64,000 nt of DNA from Nodosilinea sp. PGN35 (GTDB taxonomy: Bacteria; Cyanobacteriota; Cyanobacteriia; Phormidesmidales; Phormidesmidaceae): the NCBI RefSeq assembly GCF_029109325.1, contig NZ_JAQKQJ010000013.1, positions 124,001 through 188,000 on the forward strand, read 5' to 3'. The notes beneath the pieces are model-generated. The model searched no databases, was not told the origin of the DNA, and saw nothing but the letters and a program-made list of their open reading frames with translations. Positions 41,775-51,479 of the stretch are shown here, in pieces. Made by a program: the position numbers and the translations under genes. Every line of letters starts with the position of its first letter. Position 1 is the stretch's first letter.

Positions 41775-43526
41775 GTGCTGTACCTAGCAGAAGTCCAGAA
41801 AAAGACCGGGTTTATTGGCAGCGGCAAGCCTGAATTCAAGCTGCTTGCCTGTCAGCGCGGCGAGAACAGCTGGAGCGCTGTAACGGGGGATGAAACCATG
41901 ACTGCACCTGACGATGCCTCCTACAACGCTGGTGCTCTGGTCATGGTAGAGGTCAGCGGCAATCGACAGGTGCAGCGCCACTACGAAGCAGGGCGCACGC
42001 TGACCACTATTTTGCAAAACTTCTCCAACCTGAGCAAGAAGTCCAAAACGCAGGAAGAAGAGATTGAGCAGTGGAAGCAGTCTCTCACCTTTCAGAGTCA
42101 GGAGCTCAACCGTCGCGAGCTAGAGCTGGAGGCTCGTCAGGAGCAAGTTGAGCAGGCAGAGGCCGATCTCGAACAGCTAGATGCCCAGCGTCAGGAGCTA
42201 GATCAGCTGCGCCAAACCCTGGAGCAGCAGCAGGAGGAACTCACCCGCAAAAATCAGGATCTCGAGGGAGCCTGGGCCCATCTCAATGGCGAAATGCGTC
42301 GCCTCGAAGAACAGCGGGCCGAAGGCACGGGTGGCTCAGGGCTAGACCCAGCCCAAGTGGCCAATTTGCAGGGTGCCCTCAACCGTCTTACCGAAGCCGT
42401 GATGCCGGTTGAAGCGTTGCGCGAACCCCTGACCCACGCCACCGATGGGCTGAACTATCACCAGGGTTTGCTGGGTGACTATCGGCAGGCGCTCGAAGGC
42501 CAGCGCCAGGGGCTAGAGCAGCGCCAGCAGGAGTTGGATCAGCAGGCTAGCCAGCTCAGTCAGCGCTGGGCCGACTGGCGTCAGGCTGAGGCGGCACTCG
42601 TGGCCAAACGCGAAGATTTAAAACTGCGCCAGCAGGCGCTCAAAACCCAGCAAGATCAAATTCAGGCTCTGACCGATACCCTGCAAGCCCAGGCGAACCT
42701 GCATCAAAAAATCTACGATCTGCTCAACACCACCGACAAGGTGCGGCTGAGCAAGAAGGTCGATGTGGCGGCTCTAGAGGCCATGGATTTAGATCATCTT
42801 CAGACTGTGGTAAGCGATCTGGAAAAAGACCTTGAGAAAATGTCTCGCTTTGTCTCCGACCAGGAGGAAGAGCTGGCGCTAGAGCAGCAGGCCATCGATG
42901 AGATTCGGCTCAAAATTGAGCAGGCTAGCGACTTCGATCGCCTCCAGCTCGAAACTGAGATCGAAGAAGAGCAGGATCGCTATCAAATGCTCAATGAGAC
43001 CCTGGTGGGCCAGCGGCGCAATCTGCTGGAGCGCGAGGAGGTGTTGAGCCAGCACCAGGCAGTGCTGCGGCGACGCCAGGGCCTGACGGTGGAGGAAACG
43101 CCGGTCAGTGCTGTGGATCTAGAGCCTCTGCTCAACACCATTGATACCCAACGTCAGCAGACGACGGAGACGATTCAGACCCTAGAGGGTGAGGTCAAGA
43201 AGACCCAGGATGGCATTGTCCAGCTCAAAAAGGATATCGAAGGGGCGGAGGTCGCCCTGTCTACCCACCGTACTGAGGTAGAGGCCTTTGAAGCCGATCT
43301 GCGGCGGCAGCAGCAAGACTTGGCGGCCTCAATGGGTAAGCTGGCGGTTTGCGAGGAGCTGTTAAACCCAGCCCAGGAGAGCGTCAACGGTCTCAGGCAG
43401 TCCCTAGAGACCTTGGCTGGGGGGGTCACCAAACTCCAGGAAGTCAACGACTATCAGCTGCAAGCGATCGCAGAACTGCGCCAAACCGTAGTCAGCGTGG
43501 GTACCCCCCAGGTTGCGGCATCTTAA
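41775..43526 (+). CDS. hmpF: HmpF, pilus motility taxis protein
   Basis: A 583-residue protein. The short globular N-terminus (MLYLAEVQKKTGFIGSGKPEFKLLACQRG) is followed by an almost unbroken Glu/Gln-rich coiled coil from about residue 85 to the end. This matches cyanobacterial HmpF, which is essential for pilus-driven motility and localises to the cell poles in filamentous strains. The start is GTG. It is divergent from hmpA-E, so the whole Hmp system is at one place here. Confidence 0.88.
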   Translation: MLYLAEVQKKTGFIGSGKPEFKLLACQRGENSWSAVTGDETMTAPDDASYNAGALVMVEVSGNRQVQRHYEAGRTLTTILQNFSNLSKKSKTQEEEIEQWKQSLTFQSQELNRRELELEARQEQVEQAEADLEQLDAQRQELDQLRQTLEQQQEELTRKNQDLEGAWAHLNGEMRRLEEQRAEGTGGSGLDPAQVANLQGALNRLTEAVMPVEALREPLTHATDGLNYHQGLLGDYRQALEGQRQGLEQRQQELDQQASQLSQRWADWRQAEAALVAKREDLKLRQQALKTQQDQIQALTDTLQAQANLHQKIYDLLNTTDKVRLSKKVDVAALEAMDLDHLQTVVSDLEKDLEKMSRFVSDQEEELALEQQAIDEIRLKIEQASDFDRLQLETEIEEEQDRYQMLNETLVGQRRNLLEREEVLSQHQAVLRRRQGLTVEETPVSAVDLEPLLNTIDTQRQQTTETIQTLEGEVKKTQDGIVQLKKDIEGAEVALSTHRTEVEAFEADLRRQQQDLAASMGKLAVCEELLNPAQESVNGLRQSLETLAGGVTKLQEVNDYQLQAIAELRQTVVSVGTPQVAAS

Positions 43527-43592
43527 GCTTGTCAGACAATCTCAGCCCCAGGTGCTAGAGTCGGCTATGGATGTCTAGAGGCGTGGCTGCCC

Positions 43593-43799
43593 ATGATTTG
43601 GGTCAACGAGCAAATTGATCCGTCTGGAATTATCTACTCGTGCATTGCGTGCAGCGACCAGAACCAGGCTCAGGCGTGCCATCAATCTTTTGAGGACAAT
43701 TTGTCTGATGAACAACGGGCGGCGGGGTGGGTGGCCCAGCTGCGCACCGTTGAGTCCTGGGATGAAGTGCCGGTGAACGCGCTGAAACTGAGCTACTAA
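43593..43799 (+). CDS. Small conserved hypothetical protein (68 aa)
   Basis: A 68-residue soluble protein (MIWVNEQIDPSGIIYS, then ACSDQNQAQACHQSF and WDEVPVNALKLSY) with three cysteines and no known fold. It looks like a compact conserved cyanobacterial protein and lies 66 bp after hmpF on the same strand. Function unknown. Confidence 0.65.
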   Translation: MIWVNEQIDPSGIIYSCIACSDQNQAQACHQSFEDNLSDEQRAAGWVAQLRTVESWDEVPVNALKLSY

Positions 43800-43967
43800 A
43801 AACCGAGCTACCAGCAGTAGCCCAACTAAACACCTATGTACCAAGCAACATCTATGCCGAGGATACGACCTCGGCTCGTTAGACTGAGCGCGGTGAGCGG
43901 ATGATTTGGGCTAGGTAGACCCCCCTCTGCGGCAAGCTGAGGCTGAGACGGGTGCGCTGAGGGAACT

Positions 43968-44309
43968 CTAGTGGCTGGATTGTCGCCAGCGCCAGCGCTG
44001 ATCGAGCAGGGTGCGGCTTAAGACCCGTACCGGGTCTTGAGATTCGCCAGAAAATAGGGCAAAGTCGATAGGGCCCCAGGTTTGCTCCGCCTCTTCGGCC
44101 AAGGCGAGGAGACAGGGGTCATTGAGGGCAACGCGATGGTCAAACCTGAGGGTGAGCAAAGGCAGGCCCCGGTGCCCGCCGCCGGTTACCATGCCCCAGT
44201 CGTACTGGTCTAGCAATGCCTGAAGCGGCTGGCTGGCGGCACGGCGAAATTGCTCGAGCTGCTGGTGTTTTTGTCTGAGTTCTTGCAGGAGTTGTTGATT
44301 GGTCAACAT
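43968..44309 (-). CDS. Conserved hypothetical protein (113 aa)
   Basis: A 113-residue protein with an N-terminal helix (LTNQQLLQELRQKHQQLEQF) and a C-terminal alpha/beta part (GLPLLTLRFDHRVAL, PIDFALFSGES). No family recognised. It is divergent from the S4-domain gene, with 120 bp between. Confidence 0.6.
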   Translation of the reverse strand: MLTNQQLLQELRQKHQQLEQFRRAASQPLQALLDQYDWGMVTGGGHRGLPLLTLRFDHRVALNDPCLLALAEEAEQTWGPIDFALFSGESQDPVRVLSRTLLDQRWRWRQSSH

Positions 44310-44429
44310 CGTGCCCCTCCGCTGGTAGCAGTGATATATAACGCCCTTACTCTGAGTGTAAGCGGCGGCTTAGCCCCTAGAGTTGAAGACTTTCTATTAC
44401 TCTGTTCAAACTATTCCCCCGATTGCCCT

Positions 44430-44639
44430 ATGGCCAGTATGGATTACATCAAACTTGACCAGTTCTTGAAGCAAATGCAGGTGGTCTCCACTGGAGGGCA
44501 GGCCAAGCTGATGATTCAAGAGGGCGAGGTGATGGTCAACGGTGAGGTGGAGGTGCGGCGGGGACGCAAGCTGGTGACGGGCGATCGCGTTAGCCTTGAT
44601 GGGCAGATCTGGGTTGTCGATCTAGCGCGGCTGGCCTAG
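44430..44639 (+). CDS. S4-domain RNA-binding protein (YaaA/RlbA-like)
   Basis: A 69-residue protein that is only an S4 domain: YIKLDQFLKQMQVVSTGGQAKLMIQEGEVMVNGEVEVRRGRKLVTGDRVSLDG. Such stand-alone S4 proteins bind structured RNA, and several are ribosome-associated. I start at the ATG at 44430; an ATG at 44439 is also possible. Confidence 0.85.
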   Translation: MASMDYIKLDQFLKQMQVVSTGGQAKLMIQEGEVMVNGEVEVRRGRKLVTGDRVSLDGQIWVVDLARLA

Positions 44640-44812
44640 CCTCTGGGATCGCGATCGCGCTGCGAACAAAATCGGGCTTCGACAAGGGTCATTCAGCAAA
44701 GTTTATAGATCTGTTAAGCAATCTCGAACCTCACTGGGGGAATGCTGATCTAGCCTCAAGGCACTGGAAGATTGAGACCAGTACAGAATCTATGCGTGAG
44801 AGCAGAACCGCT

Positions 44813-45256
44813 ATGGGTTTAAGCGATATTTTGAGCGACAGGGCTGTGAAGGCGCAGGTTGTGGCTGACTGTGCCCTACTCATCGACGACCAGGTGGCCT
44901 CTAAGGGCGGCTTTGGCGGCATGGCTCTCAAAACCACCTACGGAGTGGTGAAGGGGGTGAGCTCGGGCTACATTCCTGGGGCGATTGAGCGCGTCTTGCC
45001 CGAGGTGTTGAAATCCCTAGACCCTCTGTGGGCTGAGGGCGAGCAGGCGGGTGACCCGGTGGCCTACCTGATGCAGCACCAGGCGCGGACTGCCGACGTC
45101 ATTTTGGGGGTGACCGATCGCCGCATTGCCATGACCGACAATGGGCTGGTGCGATCGTCGTACAACAAGCTGCGCCAGTCAGTGATCGGCGATGTAGAAA
45201 GTGCTGTACCTGGCCTGGCCAAGATCTTTGGTCGCTACAGCGTCGTGGTGTCCTAG
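44813..45256 (+). CDS. DUF6918-like conserved protein
   Basis: A 147-residue protein (MGLSDILSDRAVKAQVVADCALLIDDQVASKGG, later LDPLWAEGEQAGDPVAYL and VPGLAKIFGRYS) that resembles the DUF6918 group by memory. It is small, soluble and of unknown function. The family N-terminus starts at the ATG at 44813; a more upstream ATG at 44792 adds seven residues. Confidence 0.6.
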   Translation: MGLSDILSDRAVKAQVVADCALLIDDQVASKGGFGGMALKTTYGVVKGVSSGYIPGAIERVLPEVLKSLDPLWAEGEQAGDPVAYLMQHQARTADVILGVTDRRIAMTDNGLVRSSYNKLRQSVIGDVESAVPGLAKIFGRYSVVVS

Positions 45257-45265
45257 GTTTGGGCT

Positions 45266-45289
45266 GTTCAAACGTGCAAACGTTTGAAC
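45266..45289. terminator. Inverted repeat between two convergent genes
   Basis: GTTCAAACG (45266-45274) and CGTTTGAAC (45281-45289) flank a 6-base loop. It lies 10 bp after one stop and about 95 bp before the convergent nuclease stop. A related sequence occurs at 25917-25931. Confidence 0.5.
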
Positions 45290-45384
45290 GTTCATTGCAA
45301 GGATGTCTCAACCGGACTGGCTACGGCTATACTTCCCAACCGGTAATCACCGGCCATCTTTAGCTGGCTCAGCCCCTGGGGTCC

Positions 45385-46983
45385 CTAGCCGGTGGTTTGG
45401 TAGAGCTGTTCCCAGTAGGGTTCGGCAAATTTTACCAGCCAGTCTTTGATGTGGTAGGTGGCGCGGCAGTCGTCTTCGTTGTAGCGCAGAATGGCTTCTA
45501 GGTAGGTGCGATCGCCGGTTTCGGCCCAGGCGTTGTACCAGCAGATCGACTGGGCTCCGTTGGCACCCTCGTCGCGCCAGTCAAAGCCCATCCAGCGGGC
45601 GATGTGCTTGAGGGCGTAGCTCTCGATGGGCAGGGTGACGCCATCGGTGATGCACTTGTGGATGTCAAAGAAGCGATCGAGCAGGGCCTCTATGCGGCGG
45701 TGGGGGGTGCCGTAGAGCTGTCCCAGCTTGCGTACGGTCTGGGCCTCGTAGGGGCAGAAGTGGTAGATCGGCGCGTAGGGGTAAGTGTGTACCAGATCGA
45801 TAAAGTCGTTCCAGGCGCGGCGCTCCTGGCGGTGGTTCTCGGCCAGCAGGGCGTGGAAGTTGGTGTCACCCGTGCGGTGGTTGACCACCAGCACCCCGTG
45901 GAGGTAGATCAGGTTTTGGTCAGGGGCGGCTTCGATGTCAAAGTACAGCTCGACTTCGCCCTCAGGTAAATCTTCGGGCCACAGCGGAAATCCGTGGGGC
46001 GCATGGGGAGCACTGCGGGGAATGGCGCGATTGTCGATCAGGGCCTGGGCTTGGTGAACCAGCTTTTCGGCCACCTGTTCGCCAAAGCCGGGCAGGGGAG
46101 CCAGGTGGGCCGGGCTGGCCTGGGCGAGGGCAGCCACGGTGGTGAGGTGGTGCTGCTTGAGAAACTCGTAGCGGGCCGGGGTCACCCCCGGCAGCAGCGA
46201 TAGGTGGCGGGTGGCGCGGGCTTCGCTGTAGCAGGCGGTAAACCAGTGGCAGAGATCGCAGCGGCTGTGGGAAATAAACAGCTCGGGCGTGGTGGTGGTG
46301 CGCAGATCTCGAAGACAGTCGTTGAGCACTGTTTGCAGTTTCGGCACCAGCCGCGCCAGGTCGATGGAGTAGGTCTGCCCTCCGCGCAGCGACAGGCAAC
46401 TGGCGTCGGGCCACACCCCCTGCATCCGCGAGAGTACGTAGGCGTGGTAGGCCGCCACTACCTGGTAGTCGAGCTTTGGCTTTTTGCCCAGCTTAATGTC
46501 TACGGGCACGTAGATCCAGTCACCCCAGCACGACCAGCCGGGCCGTTTAATCAGCAGGTCGGGCTGGCTCACCAACTGCACCCCGTCTACCGCCGAGGGG
46601 GCGGCCAGCACCCCCTGGCGAATGGCCTCAACGCCCTCGGCCATTAGGTCTAGGGTGGCTTGGGCACCAGCGGCCCAGTCGCCGGGCGGAAACTCGGGTC
46701 GGTAGAGCGGATAGTAGTCTTCAAGCACCCGCTCGCGGTGGGTGAGACTGTCCTGACGGAGTTTGAGCAGGTAGTCTGAGGGCAGCGCCTGGTGGGTGCG
46801 ATCGCCGTACAGATCTAAAAAGGCCCGCCGACTACAGCGCTGGTAGTGAAACAGCACATCGTCGGTGAGCCAGCGAATTAACGTGGAGGTATTGGGCGTT
46901 GCCGCCTCAGCCGGAAACCTCAGGGGGCTTTGCAGGCCACCCCCTGAACTGGAATGCGGTGGCAGGGGGTGACTAGCAGACAA
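45385..46983 (-). CDS. TM0106-family RecB-like nuclease fused to an RNase H-like exonuclease domain
   Basis: A 532-residue protein. The N-terminal half is a RecB/Cas4-like nuclease: catalytic D-x-K in VPVDIKLGKKP, and four cysteines fit a Fe-S cluster (C50 in YQRCSRRAF, then CDLCHWFTAC). A helix-hairpin-helix segment follows (LPGFGEQVAEKLV). The C-terminal half has DEDD-type exonuclease motifs (VELYFDIEAAP, RYNEDDCRATYHI). Members are found in cyanobacteria and thermophiles; the biological role is not established. No CRISPR or phage genes are nearby. The first 30 residues are low-complexity, so the true start may be later. Confidence 0.78.
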   Translation of the reverse strand: MSASHPLPPHSSSGGGLQSPLRFPAEAATPNTSTLIRWLTDDVLFHYQRCSRRAFLDLYGDRTHQALPSDYLLKLRQDSLTHRERVLEDYYPLYRPEFPPGDWAAGAQATLDLMAEGVEAIRQGVLAAPSAVDGVQLVSQPDLLIKRPGWSCWGDWIYVPVDIKLGKKPKLDYQVVAAYHAYVLSRMQGVWPDASCLSLRGGQTYSIDLARLVPKLQTVLNDCLRDLRTTTTPELFISHSRCDLCHWFTACYSEARATRHLSLLPGVTPARYEFLKQHHLTTVAALAQASPAHLAPLPGFGEQVAEKLVHQAQALIDNRAIPRSAPHAPHGFPLWPEDLPEGEVELYFDIEAAPDQNLIYLHGVLVVNHRTGDTNFHALLAENHRQERRAWNDFIDLVHTYPYAPIYHFCPYEAQTVRKLGQLYGTPHRRIEALLDRFFDIHKCITDGVTLPIESYALKHIARWMGFDWRDEGANGAQSICWYNAWAETGDRTYLEAILRYNEDDCRATYHIKDWLVKFAEPYWEQLYQTTG

Positions 46984-47331
46984 AGTGAGTTATGGGGCAG
47001 GTGCTAGAGAACAGAAACAAGGACTGCTGTAGGAAATGCACCGCAGCCGTGGCCGAACCGCTCAATGTACAGCTGGGCATAGCTACGACAGCGGGCTGCG
47101 ACAGCCATCGCTGACGATGACGATTGTCGCTCCACTGCTGCTGCCAAACGTTGCCCATAGCTGACCACTGCGGCGGGATTCAGTCCCACGGTTGGTTATT
47201 CTAAGCATGTTATACCCTATCGGCCTTTCCGGGGAACCAGGGCCCTGCCCCAGCCTGGGAGTCGCTGGCGCTGAGGCAGGCGCGGGCTGGGTGGTATAGG
47301 GTGGAGAAGTCCTACGCGCGCTCTGCCAATT

Positions 47332-48552
47332 GTGATTGATTCCTCTGCCGTCGCCGGGCTCGATCGCCTGGTTTCCCATCGCCAGCAGTTTCTGGCCCTG
47401 GAGGGTAAACAGTACTTTAACTACGGCGGCCAGGGGCCCATGTCCCAGGCTGCCCTGGATGCCATTGTTCAGGCCCACCAGCGGATGCAGGCCATGGGGC
47501 CGTTTTCGGGGGCGACCAACCAGTGGGTGACGGCGGAGGCGGCCCAAACCCGCGCGGCGATCGCCGCCGAACTCGGCACCACCCCCGACACCATCACCCT
47601 TACCGAAGACGTTACCGTGGGCTGCAACATTCCCCTGTGGGGCATCGCCTGGAACCCTGGGGATCACCTGTTGCTCTCCGACTGCGAGCACCCCGGCGTG
47701 ATTGCCGCCGTGCAGGAGATTTGCCGCCGCTGCGGCGTCACCTACAGCCTCTGCCCTCTGCTGGAAACTGTGAACGGAGGCGACCCCGCCGCCGTTGTGG
47801 CCGATCACCTGCGACCCAACACCCGACTGCTGGTGGTCAGCCACATTTTTTGGAATACGGGCCAGGTACTGCCCCTGGAGCGGATTGTTAAAGTCTGCCG
47901 CGATCGCCCCAGCCCGGTGCTCGTGCTGGTGGATGCGGCCCAGTCCGTCGGCGCTCTGCCTCTAGATCTGCCCGCGCTGGGGGTCGATTTTTATGCGTTT
48001 ACCGGCCACAAGTGGTGGTGCGGCCCCGCCGGGCTGGGCGGGCTCTACGTGCGCCCCGAGGCGATGGCGCAGATTGCGCCCACGTTCATCGGCTGGCGCG
48101 GCATTACCACCGATGCTGCCGCCAACCCCACCGGCTGGCAGCCCAGTGCTCAGCGTTACGAGGTGGCGACCTCAAACTACCCGCTGCTGGCGGGGTTGAG
48201 AGCGGCGATCGCCCATCAGGCCGAATGGGGCACCGCTGCCCAGCGCTACCAACGGCTGGTGGAACTCAGCCAGCGGCTGTGGTCTCGGCTCCGAGAACTG
48301 CCTTATATTCGCCTGGTGCGGCAAACCCCACCGGATTCTGGCCTGGTGTCCTTTTGGGTGCTAGAAAACGGCGAACCTTCCCCAGCCTGGCACAAGCAAC
48401 TGGTGGATGAGCTAGAGCGCCAGAATGTGTTTCTTCGTACCCTGCAAGCCCCCAACTGCGTCCGCGCCTGTACCCACTACCTCACGCTGGAATCTGAAGT
48501 AGACGAATTGGTCGCCGCCATGGGCAGCATTCTGAGGCCTACCCTGAGCTAA
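47332..48552 (+). CDS. Class V aminotransferase, cysteine/cystine lyase (C-DES)-like
   Basis: A 406-residue PLP enzyme of fold type I. The PLP lysine is K227 in FTGHKWWCGP and the conserved Asp-Ala pair is in VLVDAAQSVGALPLDLPALGVDF. The N-terminus YFNYGGQGPMSQ and overall pattern fit the cyanobacterial L-cysteine/cystine lyase C-DES more than IscS or SufS, which would have an active-site Cys loop. It may release sulfur or sulfide from cystine. The GTG start at 47332 is the only one giving the family N-terminus. Confidence 0.75.
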   Translation: MIDSSAVAGLDRLVSHRQQFLALEGKQYFNYGGQGPMSQAALDAIVQAHQRMQAMGPFSGATNQWVTAEAAQTRAAIAAELGTTPDTITLTEDVTVGCNIPLWGIAWNPGDHLLLSDCEHPGVIAAVQEICRRCGVTYSLCPLLETVNGGDPAAVVADHLRPNTRLLVVSHIFWNTGQVLPLERIVKVCRDRPSPVLVLVDAAQSVGALPLDLPALGVDFYAFTGHKWWCGPAGLGGLYVRPEAMAQIAPTFIGWRGITTDAAANPTGWQPSAQRYEVATSNYPLLAGLRAAIAHQAEWGTAAQRYQRLVELSQRLWSRLRELPYIRLVRQTPPDSGLVSFWVLENGEPSPAWHKQLVDELERQNVFLRTLQAPNCVRACTHYLTLESEVDELVAAMGSILRPTLS

Positions 48553-48634
48553 AAGCGGAAGGGGCATACCCGGGCTCACAGAATGGCTGTGAAACGAAAT
48601 CCTGCCCTGCACTTTTCTAGGGCGAGATCAGCCG

Positions 48635-49273
48635 CTAATAGTAGCCCGATCCCCTGACGAAACAATCAGCTATCCAGCCAATCTGATAGGGTTCCGTTTG
48701 ATTTGGGGCCTCGGGTTGAGCCGACGGGGCAAGCGCTATCTCATTGACAGCTTGAAACCATATAACACCGTCGCCGTAGGCCGTTGCTCCTGTCAAGATG
48801 ACGGCATTTCCCGCTGCAACAACTCCCCTGGTCGCTGTGCTTGCCATCGTCGGTTGGCTCTGAAAATTGGCCCCGGCCAGGGCAGAATCATTGCAGAGTT
48901 GGGGAATAGAGATTTTGTACGGTCTCAAAAGTGTATTAGACACCGTTGCTCCGTTATCTCCCCTTAACAAATCGGCGCTATTCTCCTGGGGAAGGAGGTC
49001 TTGGAACGCTTGAGGCGGAACGTTCTCTGGGGAATCAATAGAGCTGGGCTCGGCTGAAACCCTTTGTCCAGCTTCGCCTTCGACGGGGGTGTAGGTAAAA
49101 TCAGTGTTAATGTTAACCGGCATCTCTTCTATCAAAGAAAGAGACATGGCTAGGGAAATAGGTACGCTGATGATGAGTGCTTGAACAAAAGCCGGTGTTG
49201 GATCAGGCGGTGGACTGGACTTGTTGGGTTTTATGTAGACTTCTAAGTGCTTATCTTCAGGAAAGATGGACAT
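48635..49273 (-). CDS. Hypothetical membrane protein with C-terminal SH3-like domain
   Basis: About 212 residues: a short cytoplasmic N-terminus, one hydrophobic segment (FVQALIISVPISLAMSLSLI), a Ser/Pro/Glu linker, and a C-terminal stretch (VVAAGNAVILTGATAYGDGVIWFQA, ending in GWIADCFVRG) that looks like a bacterial SH3 domain. Base composition is AT-richer than its neighbours. I use the ATG at 49273; a GTG at 49339 would add 22 residues. No family assigned. Confidence 0.55.
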   Translation of the reverse strand: MSIFPEDKHLEVYIKPNKSSPPPDPTPAFVQALIISVPISLAMSLSLIEEMPVNINTDFTYTPVEGEAGQRVSAEPSSIDSPENVPPQAFQDLLPQENSADLLRGDNGATVSNTLLRPYKISIPQLCNDSALAGANFQSQPTMASTATRGVVAAGNAVILTGATAYGDGVIWFQAVNEIALAPSAQPEAPNQTEPYQIGWIADCFVRGSGYY

Positions 49274-49515
49274 AGAGAAAAGAGCTATTAGGGTGGAGAC
49301 GATTCTTGGTTGAGCATGATCTTCAAACAGGGAAACCACAATTAGCTGGCTATTTTTAGCTCAGGTGCAGTTAAACAATGTGCTTATATCCCGAAATATT
49401 TAATAATTGACTGGGGATTGGGGCAACGTCTGATGGTCTTTGGTGCGATCGCGAGTTTTGTCGTCTGCTTGAACCCGCTAGAATTGGTGCATACGATTTA
49501 GAGACTCGAGTCCCC

Positions 49516-51438
49516 ATGCTTGCTTCCGGTGCCGCTGACTTTCTCGATGAATACGATGTGGTGGTCGTGGGTGCGGGCCACTCGGGCTGCGAGGCCGCCC
49601 TGGCTGCGGCGCGGCTGGGCTGTCGCACGCTGATGATTACCCTCAACCTCGACAAAATTGCCTGGCAGCCCTGCAACCCCGCCGTGGGCGGCCCCGCCAA
49701 ATCGCAGCTCACCCACGAGGTCGATGCTCTGGGGGGCGAAATTGGCAAAATGGCCGATCGCACCTACCTGCAAAAGCGCGTGCTCAACAACTCTCGCGGC
49801 CCTGCCGTGTGGGCGTTGCGGGCGCAGACCGACAAGCGCGACTACGCCGCCGTGATGAAAACTATCGTCGAAAACCAGGGGAACCTGGTGATTCGCGAGG
49901 GCATGGTGACGGATCTGGTGCTCGGCCCCAACGACGAGGTAGTGGGGGTCGAAACCTACTTTGGCGTGGCCTTCAAATGCAAAGCCGTCATTCTCACGAC
50001 CGGCACCTTTCTGGGCGGCACCATCTGGATTGGCGACAAATCGATGGCGGCGGGTCGGGCGGGCGAGTTTGCCGCCACCGGCCTGACCGACACCCTTAAC
50101 CGCCTGGGGTTTGAAACCGGGCGGCTCAAAACCGGCACCCCGGCGCGGGTCGATCGCCGCTCGATCAACTTCGACGTGCTCGAACCCCAGCCCGGCGATG
50201 ACGATGTGCGCTGGTTTAGCTTTGACCCCGAGGTCTGGGTCGAGCGCGAGCAGATGCCCTGCCACCTCACCCGCACCACCGCCGCCACCCATCGGCTGAT
50301 TCAGGAAAACCTGCACCTGTCGCCGATCTACGGCGGCTGGGTCGATTCGAAAGGCCCCCGCTACTGCCCCAGCATCGAAGACAAAATCGTGCGCTTTGCC
50401 GACAAAGAGAGCCACCAGATTTTTCTGGAGCCCGAGGGCCGCGACATTCCTGAGATCTACGTGCAGGGGTTTTCGACCGGCCTGCCCGAGAAACTTCAGC
50501 TGGCCATGCTGCGGACGCTGCCCGGTCTAGAGCAATGCGCCATGCTGCGCCCCGCCTACGCCGTGGAGTACGACTACCTGCCCGCCACCCAGTGCTATCC
50601 CACCCTGATGACCAAGCGGGTTGAGGGGCTGTTCTGCGCGGGCCAGGTGAATGGCACCACCGGCTACGAAGAGGCCGCTGCCCAGGGCTTTGTGGCCGGG
50701 GTCAACGCTGCCCGGCTGGTGCGCGGTCAGGAGATGCTGGTGTTCTCCCGCGAGCAGAGCTACATTGGCACGCTGCTCGACGACCTCTGCACCAAAGACC
50801 TGCGGGAACCCTACCGCATGCTGACCTCGCGCTCCGAATATCGACTGCTGCTGCGTTCCGACAATGCCGACCAGCGCCTCACTCCCCTGGGTCGCGAAAT
50901 CGGCCTGATTGACGATCGCCGCTGGGCAATCTTCACCCGCAAGTACGTCAATATTGCCGCCGAAAAAGAGCGCCTGCACGAAACTCGGGTCAAAGAGCAC
51001 GACGAACTGGGCCAGCGGATTGCGGCGGATACCGACCAGCGGATCAAAGGCTCAATTACCCTGGCCGACCTGCTGCGCCGTCCGGGGCTGCACTACGGCG
51101 ATCTAGAGCGCTACGGCCTCGGCAACCCATCCCTGATGCGTGAAGAAAAAGAGGGGGCCGAGATCGACATCAAGTATTCGGGCTACATTCAGCGGCAGCA
51201 GAACCAGATCGACCAGGTGGCCAAGAGCACCAACCGCAAGCTGCCCGAGACCCTCGACTACATGGCGATCGATACCCTCTCCAAGGAGGCCCGCGAAAAG
51301 CTCAACCAGGTCAAGCCGCTGACCGTTGGCCAGGCGTCGCGCATTGGCGGCGTCAACCCCGCCGACGTCAACGCCCTGCTGGTATATCTAGAGATTCAGT
51401 CGCGGCGGGGACAGGCGACCCCAGCGGCAATTCGTTAG
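49516..51438 (+). CDS. mnmG: tRNA uridine-5-carboxymethylaminomethyl modification enzyme MnmG
   Basis: A 640-residue FAD protein, standard length for MnmG (GidA). It shows VVVVGAGHSGCEAALAAARLG at the N-terminus, CNPAVGGPAKSQLTHEVDALGG, FCAGQVNGTTGYEEAAAQGFVAG, and the C-terminal helical domain (RIGGVNPADVNALLVYLE). With MnmE it modifies the wobble uridine of several tRNAs. The next gene is 41 bp downstream on the same strand. Confidence 0.97.
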   Translation: MLASGAADFLDEYDVVVVGAGHSGCEAALAAARLGCRTLMITLNLDKIAWQPCNPAVGGPAKSQLTHEVDALGGEIGKMADRTYLQKRVLNNSRGPAVWALRAQTDKRDYAAVMKTIVENQGNLVIREGMVTDLVLGPNDEVVGVETYFGVAFKCKAVILTTGTFLGGTIWIGDKSMAAGRAGEFAATGLTDTLNRLGFETGRLKTGTPARVDRRSINFDVLEPQPGDDDVRWFSFDPEVWVEREQMPCHLTRTTAATHRLIQENLHLSPIYGGWVDSKGPRYCPSIEDKIVRFADKESHQIFLEPEGRDIPEIYVQGFSTGLPEKLQLAMLRTLPGLEQCAMLRPAYAVEYDYLPATQCYPTLMTKRVEGLFCAGQVNGTTGYEEAAAQGFVAGVNAARLVRGQEMLVFSREQSYIGTLLDDLCTKDLREPYRMLTSRSEYRLLLRSDNADQRLTPLGREIGLIDDRRWAIFTRKYVNIAAEKERLHETRVKEHDELGQRIAADTDQRIKGSITLADLLRRPGLHYGDLERYGLGNPSLMREEKEGAEIDIKYSGYIQRQQNQIDQVAKSTNRKLPETLDYMAIDTLSKEAREKLNQVKPLTVGQASRIGGVNPADVNALLVYLEIQSRRGQATPAAIR

Positions 51439-51479
51439 AATCAAGCCGATTCTCTCTCGCCGACTTTCTGGGGGCAACC

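Noticed and set aside
49498..50415. 305-codon open frame on the minus strand
   Set aside because: Antisense shadow of mnmG.
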